Source: Streptomyces xanthochromogenes
Lineage (GTDB): Bacteria; Actinomycetota; Actinomycetes; Streptomycetales; Streptomycetaceae
DNA: 64,000 bases
Assembly: GCF_014650455.1 (NCBI RefSeq)
Contig: NZ_BMUZ01000003.1
Span: 496,001 to 560,000 of the forward strand
Reading direction: 5' to 3'
The translations under genes and the position numbers were made by a program. The notes below the pieces were generated by a model that did no database searches, was not told the origin of the DNA, and saw nothing but the letters and a program-made list of their open reading frames with translations. This document shows, in pieces, positions 52,482 to 61,348 of this stretch. Numbering within the stretch: the first letter of the stretch is position 1; the number at the start of each line of letters is the position of its first letter.

Positions 52482-53150
52482 ATGCGAGCCAGCAGGATCG
52501 CAGCCGCCGCAGCCGGACTGCTGCTGACGGCGGGGCTTTCAGCAACCCAGGCCACCACCGCACAGGCGGCCGCCACGGGTGCCACCGCCTCGTGCGACGG
52601 CACCTACACGATCGTGGTCGGGGGCACCTGGAGCACCTGGGACAACGACCGGTTCACCGGCAACATCCAGCAGCACGTGAGCTACTTCAGCCAGGTTCCC
52701 AGCGGCCCGAGCGTCCGGCAGGGCGTGGGCGAGCTCAACCGGCTGGTCCGAAACCAGCGTGCCGCCTGTCCGTGGCAGCACGTCAAGATGGGCGGCTACT
52801 CCATGGGCGCCGCGGTGGTGCACGTGTGGGTCAGCGAGAACTGGCGGACGTTCGACAACGTCAACGCCGTTCTCCTCGCGGACCCCAAGCGGCAGGGGGG
52901 TCCTGGCACCAACGGCAGTGCCGCGCCGTTCGGCGGCGTCATCGGCGCCCCGCTCGCCGGCGCCGACCGGGACTTCGGCAACGTGCCGGTGAAGTCGATC
53001 TGCTACTGGGACTACATCTGCGACGAGTCCGCCGGCATCGGGACCTACCCGAAGAACCACAACGACAACTACTGGCCGGACTTCAACATGGACCATCACG
53101 CCGACGACTCCAACGAGCAGTGGTACAACGGCGCTTGGTACCCCTGGTAG
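52482..53150 (+). CDS. Secreted cutinase-like serine hydrolase
   Basis: This 222-residue protein has a signal peptide (RIAAAAAGLLLTAGLSATQA) and a mature part with the nucleophile motif KMGGYSMGAAVVHVWVSENW, as in cutinases and the PE-PPE/DUF serine-hydrolase branch. VLLADPKRQGGPGTNGSAAP fits the following strand, and the YICDESAG loop with DHHADDSNEQWYN could supply Asp and His. The TYTIVVGGTWSTWDNDRFTG opening is typical of the actinobacterial PE-PPE-like group. It probably hydrolyses esters outside the cell. ATG 52482 lies 75 bp after the predicted -10 element, following GGGGAGGATCGA. Confidence 0.8.
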   Translation: MRASRIAAAAAGLLLTAGLSATQATTAQAAATGATASCDGTYTIVVGGTWSTWDNDRFTGNIQQHVSYFSQVPSGPSVRQGVGELNRLVRNQRAACPWQHVKMGGYSMGAAVVHVWVSENWRTFDNVNAVLLADPKRQGGPGTNGSAAPFGGVIGAPLAGADRDFGNVPVKSICYWDYICDESAGIGTYPKNHNDNYWPDFNMDHHADDSNEQWYNGAWYPW

Positions 53151-53186
53151 ATCGGCCGGCCGACTCGGCCGGGGTCGCGCGTCCGG

Positions 53187-54320
53187 CTAGCCGGCCGGGG
53201 TGCGCGGCCTCGGCGGGGGCCCGGGTACCGCGACGGCACCCGTGATCGATCCGGCGCCGGGGCCGGTGAGGCCGGGGCCGTCCTCGTCGCCGCGCAGGAT
53301 CATCTCGTACGTGCCGCGCAGCATCCGGCTCGGCACGACCTCCAGGTCCTCGGCCAGACGACGGCGGGCGCGGTCGAAGACGGTGAGGGCCTCGGCCTGC
53401 CGGCCCGTCCGGTACAGGGCACGCATCAGCATCGCGGCCACCGGCTCGTTGAGGGGGTGGGCGGCAGCAAGCGCGTACAACTCGGCGATGGCCTGCGGGT
53501 GTTGGCCCAGGTGGAGTTGCCACGACAGCTTGCGCTGCACGAGGGCGACCCGGCTCTCGGCGAGCCGCGTCCGTTCCAGTTCGGCGAGCGGCCCGGGCAG
53601 GCCGGCCAGCGGCTCGCCGCGGAACAGCTCCAGCGCCTGGGCGCACACGCGGGCCGCCTCGGCAGCCTCGCCCGCGCGCTCGGCCCGGGTGACGTCGGCG
53701 AGCAGCCGCTCCACCTGGGTCACGTCCACGTCGACCGCGCCGGGCACCAGCCGGTACCCGCATCCCCGGTGCTCGATCACGGGGTCCGGGTCGTCCCCGG
53801 TGCCCAGGGCCTTGCGCAAGCGGTAGACGTACACCGGGATCACATTGGTGAGGGGCGGCTCCGACCCCCATATGCCGTCCAGCAGTTCACGCCGGCTGAT
53901 CGTGCGCCCGGCCTCCAGCGCGAGCGCCGCCAGTACGGACTGCTGGCGCAGGTGCCCCAGGTTCAGCAGCCGCCCGCCCTGCCATGCCTGCAGCGGGCCG
54001 AGGACCGAGATCCGTATCCGGGGCGTCCCCGCCCGGCCGGCGGCGGCTCGCGGCGTGGGGTGCGGTAGCCGCGTCCGGGGGCCCCGGCCGGGCACGACGA
54101 GGCCGCAGTCGAAGGCGTGCACGATGGCGGCGGCCCGGTCGCGCAGCCCGAGCCCGGCGAGGACCCGCGTCACGTGCCCGGCCACGGAGTCCTCGGGGAT
54201 CGCGAGGGCGGCGGCGATCTCGTCGTCCCGCAGTCCGCACCCGATCGCGTGGAGCACCTCGCGCTCCTGCGGCCCGAGGACGGCGGCCGTTGGCCGGCCG
54301 GTCGTCACGGTCGTCGTCAT
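53187..54320 (-). CDS. LuxR-HTH/SARP fusion transcriptional regulator
   Basis: This 377-residue protein has three parts. Residues 12-70 are a GerE/LuxR-type HTH (LGPQEREVLHAIGCGLRDDE, IAAALAIPEDSVAGHVTRVL). Residues 100-190 are an OmpR-type winged helix as in SARPs (RISVLGPLQAWQGGRLLNLG, VYVYRLRKALGTGDDPDPVI). The rest is a bacterial transcriptional activation (BTAD) domain (AQALELFRGEPLAGLPGPLA, ALYRTGRQAEALTVFDRARR). A LuxR HTH in front of a SARP is unusual. ATG 54320 follows GGGGAGCAGCG. It diverges from ltrA. No antibiotic gene cluster adjoins. Confidence 0.88.
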   Translation of the reverse strand: MTTTVTTGRPTAAVLGPQEREVLHAIGCGLRDDEIAAALAIPEDSVAGHVTRVLAGLGLRDRAAAIVHAFDCGLVVPGRGPRTRLPHPTPRAAAGRAGTPRIRISVLGPLQAWQGGRLLNLGHLRQQSVLAALALEAGRTISRRELLDGIWGSEPPLTNVIPVYVYRLRKALGTGDDPDPVIEHRGCGYRLVPGAVDVDVTQVERLLADVTRAERAGEAAEAARVCAQALELFRGEPLAGLPGPLAELERTRLAESRVALVQRKLSWQLHLGQHPQAIAELYALAAAHPLNEPVAAMLMRALYRTGRQAEALTVFDRARRRLAEDLEVVPSRMLRGTYEMILRGDEDGPGLTGPGAGSITGAVAVPGPPPRPRTPAG

Positions 54321-54492
54321 CGCTGCTCCCCGGCTCGTCGCTCTGGCGGACGGTCGCCAAGCTAGTGGCGCGGACGGCGGGCGGGGCATCCGGAATGATC
54401 CGGGGGCCGGGCCGGGAGAGAGCCGGAGCCCGGTCCGCGGGACCGGCGGAGTCCTTGATCGAACCGCCCTCGCGCGGCAGTAGGGTCTGACC

Positions 54493-55725
54493 GTGTCCGA
54501 GACTCCCGTGAACACCCTGGTACCGGCTTCGGGCGGGGAGCGTCATGCCTCCTGGCTGGAGCTCTTCTTCGACCTCGTCGCGGTGGCCGGTGTCGCCCAA
54601 CTGGCCCACCTGCTGCACGGCGAGCCCGGATGGCGCGATGTCGGTCTGTACATCGTGCTCTATCTGGCGTTCTGGACGAACTGGCTGTCCCTCACGCTGT
54701 ACGGGAATGTCGCAGGTGAGCGCACCCGTACCCGCATCCTGCTCATCGGCATGTTCGGCCTGACCGTGATGGCGGCGGCCGTGCACGGGGTCCAACAGGG
54801 CGACCGGGGAACGGCGTTCGCCATCGCGTACGCGGTCACGCGCTACATCGGCGGCAACGCGTTCGGCGACCGGCGCGAGATCCTGGTCGACTGGCCGACG
54901 GTCACCTTCACCGCGGGTGCGGTGCCGTGGACCGTCTCCATCTTCGTCCACGGCCCTGCGCGGCCCTGGCTGTGGGCGCTCGGCGTCGTCATGGACCTCT
55001 ACGTGACCTTCGCCTTCTCCAGGGAACATCTGCTGCGGACCGTGCGGGAGCGGGCCGAACGCCGGCGCACGCGGGAAGCGAGCCGGCCCGCGCCCCGAGG
55101 CGGTGCGCGGCTCGAAGGCAGGGAGCTGGCCATCGTCCAGACCGACACCGAGCATCTTGCCGAGCGGCTGGGCCTGTTCTCCATCATCGTGCTCGGCGAG
55201 GGTGTCTACCAGATCGTCGAGGCCGCCTCGGACGCCCACTGGGACCGCGGTCTGTACGGGACCGTTCCGGGGGCCTTCGCGCTGCTGGTCCTGCTGTGGT
55301 CGCTGTCCCTGCGGCGGGGGCGTGGCGGTGTCCCGTGCCTGGGGGCCCAATCGCCGCCCACCCGGGTGCTCCTGGCCCTGCACTGTTTCGTCACCGGCGC
55401 GGTCGCGGCCCTCGCCGTGGGCCTGGGCGTCCTGGTGGAACACGCCGACGGCGCTCTCCCCCGCCAGACCGGCTGGATGATGGCCACCGCGCTCGGCGCC
55501 TATCTCCTCGTCGCGACCGGCCTCGCCCACTGGACCCGGGCGGGCAGCCTTCCCCGGCTGCTCGGCGCGGCGGTCCCTCCGCTCGCCGTGTGCGCGGCCG
55601 TGGGCGGCTTCGACCGCGCCGGCCGGCACGCGGCGGGGCTGGTGTGGCTCCTGGTCCTCGCCGTGGTGTGGTTCTCGGCGGGGATGCGGCGGTACGACCC
55701 GCAGCGTCCGAGCGAAGCCGCCTGA
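54493..55725 (+). CDS. ltrA: Low temperature requirement A (LtrA) family membrane protein
   Basis: This 410-residue protein starts at GTG 54493, six bases after TAGGGT, so it is probably leaderless. The family opening ERHASWLELFFDLVAVAGVA is followed by about ten membrane segments and the central conserved LGLFSIIVLGEGVYQIVEAA. The function of LtrA proteins is not well known. It ends 147 bp before the convergent ROK gene. Confidence 0.9.
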   Translation: MSETPVNTLVPASGGERHASWLELFFDLVAVAGVAQLAHLLHGEPGWRDVGLYIVLYLAFWTNWLSLTLYGNVAGERTRTRILLIGMFGLTVMAAAVHGVQQGDRGTAFAIAYAVTRYIGGNAFGDRREILVDWPTVTFTAGAVPWTVSIFVHGPARPWLWALGVVMDLYVTFAFSREHLLRTVRERAERRRTREASRPAPRGGARLEGRELAIVQTDTEHLAERLGLFSIIVLGEGVYQIVEAASDAHWDRGLYGTVPGAFALLVLLWSLSLRRGRGGVPCLGAQSPPTRVLLALHCFVTGAVAALAVGLGVLVEHADGALPRQTGWMMATALGAYLLVATGLAHWTRAGSLPRLLGAAVPPLAVCAAVGGFDRAGRHAAGLVWLLVLAVVWFSAGMRRYDPQRPSEAA

Positions 55726-55872
55726 CCCTCGTCTCGGGTAGCCCTCATCGCGGGTAACCCCCATTGCCGGGTGGCCGTCGACCTGCCCGTATCAACTCCC
55801 TTACGTCAGTGGCCAGTTGGGCGATGGGGGCCGACGGATACCGAACCCGCCCGGCGGGATTCGGGTCTTCGC

Positions 55873-57141
55873 TCACACGACGGCGGCGCTCGGGTCCTCG
55901 TACACGGGGTCGAGGGCGAGCTGGGCTCCGCCTCGGGCCACGGCGGCCAGGCCCAGGGACGAGGGAAGGATCTCGCAGCCGCCCGCGTCGGGGGCCATGA
56001 CCCGTCGTGCCACGCCCTCGCGTACGCGGTCCAGGAGCTGGTCCGCGAAGACCGGGAAGTAGCCGCCGAGTACGACCGCGCGCGGGTTGAGCACATCGGC
56101 CAGGAGCGCGATGCCCAGGCAGAGGCCATCGGCGATGTGGTCGAGCGCGGCCAGGGTGCGGGTGTCTCCGGCCTCCGCGCGCCCACGCAGTTCGGCGAGG
56201 CGCGAAGCGACGTCCAGGGAGGCGTCGTGGACGGGGTCGCCCGGGTCGGCAGCATGACGCAGCAGGGCACCGAGGCCGACCATGGTCTCCCAGCAGCCAC
56301 GCCGGCCGCAGTTGCAGAGCCGGCCGCCGGGAGCGAGTCGCATGTGGCCGATCTCGCCCGCGAAGCCCCGGGCTCCGCGCATGAGTCGGCCACCGCTGAT
56401 GATGCCGCCGCCGACGCCGAGGTCGCCCGTGATGGAGATGAGGTCGTGGATGCCGGCGGCCGAGGCGATCACGTATTCGGCCACGGCTCCCAGCTTCGCG
56501 TCGTTCTCCAGGTGCAGCACCGGGGCGGCTCGGCCCAGACGCCCGCGCAGTCCGTCGAGGGCGGACACGTCCCGCCAGCCGATGTTCGGGGCGTAGCGGA
56601 CGTGGCCGGTGATGATGTCCACATGGCCGGGTGCTCCCAGCCCGGCGCCCACGAGCCGCGCACCGGCGGCGGCCACCGCCGCGTCGGCCCCGCGGATCAG
56701 CTCGGCCGTCATGTCCAGCACGGCTTCGGGCCCCGCCGCGCGGACGTCGAGCGGGATGCGGCGGTCGAAGACGCGGTCACCGCGCAGGGACTGCGCCGCG
56801 GCGCTGATGTAGTCGGCGTTGATCTCCAGACCGAGGCCGCAGATGCTCCGGCCGTCGATCTCGACACTCACTCCCGGACGTCCGACGGCGCCCTCCCGCT
56901 GGGAGTCCCCCTCGCGCACCAGGCGCAGCTCGATGAGTTCGGCGACCAGGTTGGTGACGGTGGGGCGCGGCAGGCCGGTGTCCGCGGCGATCCGTGCGCG
57001 AGACCGGGGGCCGGCGTCGCGCAGGAGGCGCAGCACCAGACCGAGGTTGGTGCGCCGGATCGACGCACGGTCACTTGGCCGGGGTGTCCCGCCCATTCCC
57101 ACCCCGCGAACCACCACACCGCCGCGCGACTCCGCCGCCAT
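55873..57141 (-). CDS. ROK-family (NagC/XylR-type) transcriptional regulator
   Basis: This 422-residue protein has an N-terminal winged helix (IRRTNLGLVLRLLRDAGPRS, RARIAADTGLPRPTVTNLVA) and a ROK sugar-kinase fold with ISITGDLGVGGGIISGG and the zinc motif GEIGHMRLAPGGRLCNCGRR, GCWE. It should sense a sugar or sugar phosphate. No sugar operon adjoins. ATG 57141 follows GGGGGAGAG; ATG 57096 is possible. A 25-bp tandem repeat lies upstream. Confidence 0.9.
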   Translation of the reverse strand: MAAESRGGVVVRGVGMGGTPRPSDRASIRRTNLGLVLRLLRDAGPRSRARIAADTGLPRPTVTNLVAELIELRLVREGDSQREGAVGRPGVSVEIDGRSICGLGLEINADYISAAAQSLRGDRVFDRRIPLDVRAAGPEAVLDMTAELIRGADAAVAAAGARLVGAGLGAPGHVDIITGHVRYAPNIGWRDVSALDGLRGRLGRAAPVLHLENDAKLGAVAEYVIASAAGIHDLISITGDLGVGGGIISGGRLMRGARGFAGEIGHMRLAPGGRLCNCGRRGCWETMVGLGALLRHAADPGDPVHDASLDVASRLAELRGRAEAGDTRTLAALDHIADGLCLGIALLADVLNPRAVVLGGYFPVFADQLLDRVREGVARRVMAPDAGGCEILPSSLGLAAVARGGAQLALDPVYEDPSAAVV

Positions 57142-57532
57142 CTCTCCCCCGCCCGCGGCGCGTCCCGCCGCGTACCGAACCCTGCCCAAATGCCTTGCCT
57201 GCGACCAGGTTAGTTGCGTGGATGGGGAAGGTGCTCCGTGCCGCCGCCCGGACGGCCGTGCGCCGCGCGCCACGGGACGCTCTTGCGCCGCGCGCCACGG
57301 GACGCTCTTGCGCCGCGCGCCGCGGGACGCTCTTGCGCCGCGTGCCGCCGGGAAGGGCGTCACGGTGCGCGGGTCACCGCCGACCACCGCGACCGGTGCG
57401 GAGGTGGGCGACGGACAGGGGCAGGTGGCGTTGTCCGCCGCCTGCCCCCGTCCGGTCGCTACCGAGTGCTCGCCCCGGAGGCGGAAGTCCGGGACGTGCC
57501 CGGCGGTCCGGTGGCCGGCCCCGGTCCCTCAC
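57142..57532. other. Intergenic region with tandem repeats between the ROK and ALF genes
   Basis: This 391-bp region has no gene. It holds a run of 25-bp tandem repeats about 120 bp upstream of the ROK start and a stretch downstream of the ALF gene without a clear terminator. Confidence 0.6.
57259..57352. repeat. 25-bp tandem repeat, 3.8 copies
   Basis: The unit TGCGCCGCGCGCCACGGGAC-GCTCT occurs at 57259-57283 and 57284-57308 (identical), 57309-57333 (one change) and 57334-57352 (partial, diverging). The unit length is not a multiple of three, so this is not a coding repeat. Copy number is likely to vary between strains. Confidence 0.9.
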
Positions 57533-60500
57533 TCAGAAGCCGAGTGATCCCAGGAGGCCGGTGACCGGTGATACGAGGTCATGGCCGAACTGGGTGATCT
57601 TCGTGGCGACCTTGGTCCCGCCGAGCGCCCCGATCCACTTCGACTGGCCGAAGGTGATCACGCCGAGCGCGGTGCTGGCGAGGGACGACCTGAACTCGCT
57701 GCTGTTCAGGCCGTAACCGATGCCGGTGAACAGGGTGTTGAGCCCGGCGAATCCGAGTGAGGCGTAGGCGAAGCCCGCCGCGATCGGTTCGAGGACGGGG
57801 GCGGCCGGCGGGAAGAACAGTCCGGCGAGGCCGATGCCCGCGGAGGCGAAACCGGTGCCGATGCTCAGCCAGTTGGTGGCGTTCGCCGCCCAGCGTGCGT
57901 CCGCCTTCCACCAGGGGAGGCCGCCCTTGACGCTGTCGTTGTCGGACGTGTCGGCCGGGTTCTGGCCGGCCTGCTTGGCCTTGCGGGCCTCGTCCGCGGC
58001 CTTCTTCGCGGCGGCCGCGATCTCGGCCCTCCGCTTGGCCGTGGCTATCTGGTGGGCCTGGCTCGCGGCCGCCGCCGCGGTCTTGGCGTCCTGGCCCGCC
58101 TGGACGGCGGAGGCACGGGCCGAAGCGGCCGACGCCTGGGCCGAGTTGGCGGAGGCCACCGCGTTGCGGGCGGCGTCCACCGCGCGGTTGGCGGAGTAGT
58201 TCGCCGAACGCGCGGCGGTGCGGGCGACGCTCGCCGCCTGGCTCGCCCTGTTGGCCGAGGCCTGCGCGTCCTGGGCGGACTTCTCCGCGGCGTCCGCGTT
58301 CGCGTCGGCCTGCTGGGCGTAGGTGTTGGCCGTGTCGGCCGACTTCTTCGCCTTGTCGGCCCACTGCAGCGCCTCCGACGCCGCGTTGCGGGCCGTCGCG
58401 GCCGCCTGCTGCGCCTTGTTGGCGGTCTCCTGTGCCGTGTGGGCGATCTTCGCGGCGGCGGCGATCGCCCCCTGCATCGCCGCGGTGTGGCTGGCCGAGT
58501 CGTAGTCCAGCTGTGCCGTCTTGTACTGGATCGACGCGAGGAAGTTGCGGCGCATCCACGCCGGGCCCTCCATCGCCGCCTGCGCGTGGGCCTTGGTGTA
58601 CGGGCCCGCGGTGTTGAGGAGGGCGGCGGTGGCCACCGCGTCGTCGTCGCGCTGGGCTGCCTCGTAGGTGGTGCTCAGGAACGCGTACAGGGCGTCGGCG
58701 GTCCCGGCGTTGATCGCGTCGTTCGCCGCCTTCGTCACCGCGGGTCCGGGACTGCTCGCCAGGATCCGCGAGACGGCGACCCGGTTGTCGGTCGCGGCGG
58801 TCTCCACGACACCGGCGGCCAGGAACTTCGTGGCGGCGTCCGGCTCGTCGCTCTCCAGCGCCCGGGTCGCCGCGTCGCCGATGTCCGGCGAGGAGATCTG
58901 GGCGAGGAAGAGCAGGGTCTCGCGGTCGTCCTGTGCCTGGGTGAGCTGTCGGTCGGTGTCGATCCAGGCGTGGATGTCGGCGTCGGTCCCGGACAGCGCG
59001 AACCGGGTGGCCTCGCGCGACCAGGTGCCGTGCGAGTTCATGAGGGCGATGGCGGCCTTGCGCCCGACGGTGGCCGCGAGAGCGAGGTCGCCCGACCTCA
59101 GCGCCGCCTCGGCCTGGGACACCAGGTCCTTCGTGGCCTGCTCGGCCTGTTGCGCCTGCGTGCGCTTCTCGGCGAGCTGGGCCCGCTCCTGGGCCTCGAT
59201 CTCCGCGAGCAGACGGGTCTCCTCCATCGCCTGCCGCATGTCCTCGTCGAGGCGCTGGGTCTCGGCCGCCCGGGCGTTCTTCTCCACCTCGACCGCCTTG
59301 ACGACGGCGTCCGTGGCGGTGTTCGCGGCCGCGGTGGCCTGGTTGGCGAAGTCGGTGGACTTCTTCGCGTAGTCGACGGCCTGGCCCGCGTACTTGACGG
59401 CCCATTCCGCGGCGGCAGCGGCCTTGTCCGCGTGGTCGGCCGCGCTGTTCGCGGCGTCACGCGCGGTCCTCGCGGCGGTCGCCGCCGTGTTGGCCAGGGC
59501 CTGTGCGGTACCGGCCGCGTTGGTGGCGATCGAGGCGTTGTTGCTCGCGATCTGCGCCTGCCGCTTGGCTTCCGCGGCCTCGGCCTGTGCCTTGCCCGCA
59601 GCGTTGGCGGCCGTGGCGGACGCGTTCGCGGCGGCGGCCGCGTTACGGGCCGCCGAGGCCGCGGCCGAACCGGCGTTGGCGGCGGCGGCCGAGGACGTGG
59701 CGGCGGCGTCGGCGGCCTTGGCCGCACTGCGGGCCTTCGCGGCGGCGTTGCGCGCGGCGACCGCGGCGTCCTTGGCGGCGGACGCCTTCGAGGCGTCCTT
59801 GGAGGCGGCGATGGCCGCGCCGTACGCCCTGGCCGCGGCCGACCCCGCGGTGGCGGCGGCCTGGCTCGCGGCGGTGGCGGCGTACGCGGCGCGGCGCGAG
59901 GCCTGGACGGCGGCGTGGGAGGCACGGATCGCGACGCGGGCCGAGTCGGCCGCGCCGGTCGCGGCCTCCGCCGCCTTGCGGGCGGCCTTTCCGGACCTGG
60001 CGACGTCGTCCTTGGCCGCCTCGGCCTCGGCAGCGGCCTTCTCGGCTGCTTCCTTGGCCTTCTCGGCGGCCTCCACCGCACGGGCGGAGGCCTCCTCGGC
60101 CTCCTTCGTCTTGGCGTCGGCCTTCTTGCCCTCGCGTTCGACGACGGCGACGAGTTCCTCGATGGTCGAGGACTCCTGGTCGCGGGCGCGCGCGATGTGC
60201 TGTCCGGTGTCGAGGAACCACTCGACATCGTCCGCGGAGCCGTCGAGGGCGCGGGAGGCGTACTTCCGCACCTCGGGGCCTGCCTGGACGCTGAGTTGGG
60301 ACACCTCGAAGCGCATGTCCTCCAGGCGGGCGGTGTACTGGCCCTGCGTCAGGAAGTCGGCGAGCGCCTTCTGGGTCCCGGCGGTCAGGGCAGCGTTGCC
60401 GTCGCGGGCGACGGCCTTGCCGCCGGTGGCGATGACGGCCGCGGTGGCCACCTGGAGGTCCTCGGTGATGGCCGGCTCGAAGCCGCCCGCGAGATAGGCG

Positions 60501-60895
60501 GCGATGGCGGTGTCGCCGCCCTCGATCGCGGCTCCGGCGTCACGTCTTGTGCCCTTGCCGCCTCCGGCGAGGGACGTGAGGACGGCGACACGGTTGTCCT
60601 CCGCCGTGACCTTGGGCAGCTCGTCGGTCAGGAACGCCGTGACCTCGGCGTCGGACCCGATGAGCGCCGCTTCGGCGGCGGCGCGGGTGGCGTTGCCGCC
60701 GAGCAGCCACGCCTTGACGGCCTTCGCCCGGTCGGTGTCGGGCAGGTTGAACGGGTCGCCGTCGTCGCCGTCCGGCGGCGGGGTGTCGGCCCGGGCAGCG
60801 ATGGGATTGAGCACGAGGCTCGACGTGGCAGCGACGACCGTGGTGGCGGCAAGGGCGCCGAGAACACGCCGCCTGCTCCAAAAGGTGGTGTCCAA
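57533..60895 (-). CDS. Large secreted ALF-repeat, Ala-rich coiled-coil protein
   Basis: This 1120-residue protein has a Tat-like signal (SRRRVLGALAATTVVAATSS). ALF repeats follow (RAKAVKAWLLGGNATRAAAE, DAGAAIEGGDTAIAAYLAGG and later ALSGTDADIHAWIDTDRQL), around two long Ala/Lys coiled-coil blocks of AAAKARSAAKAADAAA type. The C-terminus has a WWKADARWAANATNWLSIGT segment and about 100 hydrophobic Gly/Ala-rich residues. ALF repeats occur in actinobacterial polymorphic-toxin-like proteins, but no toxin domain follows the hydrophobic region. TTG 60895 follows AAAGGTCCGTT; ATG 60973 is possible. Confidence 0.85.
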   Translation of the reverse strand: MDTTFWSRRRVLGALAATTVVAATSSLVLNPIAARADTPPPDGDDGDPFNLPDTDRAKAVKAWLLGGNATRAAAEAALIGSDAEVTAFLTDELPKVTAEDNRVAVLTSLAGGGKGTRRDAGAAIEGGDTAIAAYLAGGFEPAITEDLQVATAAVIATGGKAVARDGNAALTAGTQKALADFLTQGQYTARLEDMRFEVSQLSVQAGPEVRKYASRALDGSADDVEWFLDTGQHIARARDQESSTIEELVAVVEREGKKADAKTKEAEEASARAVEAAEKAKEAAEKAAAEAEAAKDDVARSGKAARKAAEAATGAADSARVAIRASHAAVQASRRAAYAATAASQAAATAGSAAARAYGAAIAASKDASKASAAKDAAVAARNAAAKARSAAKAADAAATSSAAAANAGSAAASAARNAAAAANASATAANAAGKAQAEAAEAKRQAQIASNNASIATNAAGTAQALANTAATAARTARDAANSAADHADKAAAAAEWAVKYAGQAVDYAKKSTDFANQATAAANTATDAVVKAVEVEKNARAAETQRLDEDMRQAMEETRLLAEIEAQERAQLAEKRTQAQQAEQATKDLVSQAEAALRSGDLALAATVGRKAAIALMNSHGTWSREATRFALSGTDADIHAWIDTDRQLTQAQDDRETLLFLAQISSPDIGDAATRALESDEPDAATKFLAAGVVETAATDNRVAVSRILASSPGPAVTKAANDAINAGTADALYAFLSTTYEAAQRDDDAVATAALLNTAGPYTKAHAQAAMEGPAWMRRNFLASIQYKTAQLDYDSASHTAAMQGAIAAAAKIAHTAQETANKAQQAAATARNAASEALQWADKAKKSADTANTYAQQADANADAAEKSAQDAQASANRASQAASVARTAARSANYSANRAVDAARNAVASANSAQASAASARASAVQAGQDAKTAAAAASQAHQIATAKRRAEIAAAAKKAADEARKAKQAGQNPADTSDNDSVKGGLPWWKADARWAANATNWLSIGTGFASAGIGLAGLFFPPAAPVLEPIAAGFAYASLGFAGLNTLFTGIGYGLNSSEFRSSLASTALGVITFGQSKWIGALGGTKVATKITQFGHDLVSPVTGLLGSLGF

Positions 60896-61073
60896 AACGG
60901 ACCTTTCTCTGGTGTGCCGACGGGCATTAAGTGCCGGAGAAGGATCACACAGGAACGGCCTATCGAAAACCATAGGAACAATGACTGCCTGGTATATCCG
61001 AATTTACGGAGAAGGCCCACCCCGAGATCGCGTACGGAATTTTTTACGCTCATCCGTACAACCTTTCGCGGAC

Positions 61074-61087
61074 GTGACGAGCGTCAC
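61074..61087. promoter_or_regulatory. Crp-like dyad GTGACGAGCGTCAC
   Basis: GTGA-N6-TCAC with arms extended to GTGACG/CGTCAC. It matches the core symmetry of Crp/Fnr-type sites. The binder is inferred. Confidence 0.4.
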
Positions 61088-61089
61088 AA

Positions 61090-61114
61090 CGGAACCACAA
61101 GTTCCGTCCTTTTT
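61090..61114 (+). terminator. Terminator-like hairpin in a 5' region
   Basis: CGGAAC (61090-61095) and GTTCCG (61101-61106) pair around CACAA and are followed by TCCTTTTT. No gene precedes it on the plus strand, so it may end a short leader RNA or act in attenuation of the downstream operon. Confidence 0.5.
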
Positions 61115-61236
61115 GGCTGAGTTGACAGGATGGACAAGCACCCGGAGCAGGGGATTCCATTGCCAGATCTAAACCGCTTCCGGCACATGCGATGAATCGC
61201 TCTTTTCCACCACCTACCGGAGAGAGGGCGCCGCAG

Positions 61237-61341
61237 ATGGTTATGCTCGCCGCCCCGGAGGCGAGGTCCCATTACCTTTCGGTAGACCTCGCACCCGTCT
61301 CGGACAAACTTCCATTCAGTAGACACGAACCGACGAATTAG
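61237..61341 (+). CDS. Possible 34-aa leader reading frame
   Basis: ATG 61237 lies 12 nt after GGAGAGAGGG and the frame ends at TAG 61341, 4 bp before the next GTG/ATG. It encodes MVMLAAPEARSHYLSVDLAP and 14 further residues. It contains a hairpin (GCGAGGTC 61261-61268 with GACCTCGC 61285-61292, inner TACC/GGTA). The SHYLSVDL segment vaguely recalls short Streptomyces leader peptides with HVDL. Coding is uncertain. Confidence 0.3.
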   Translation: MVMLAAPEARSHYLSVDLAPVSDKLPFSRHEPTN

Positions 61342-61348
61342 GACTGTG

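Larger units (their letters stand above)
60896..61236. other. AT-richer divergent region with dyad and hairpin elements
   Basis: This region is visibly richer in A/T than its surroundings. It holds GTGACGAGCGTCAC (61074-61087), a GTGA-N6-TCAC dyad like a Crp site, followed by the hairpin CGGAAC-cacaa-GTTCCG and TCCTTTTT (61090-61114), which looks like a rightward intrinsic terminator before any gene. Confidence 0.5.

Noticed and set aside
58052..61120. A 1000-codon Gly/Arg/Val-rich open frame lies opposite the ALF gene.
   Set aside because: It mirrors the Ala-rich coding strand (GCC/GCG read backwards). Signal peptide, ALF repeats and hydrophobic end are all on the minus strand.
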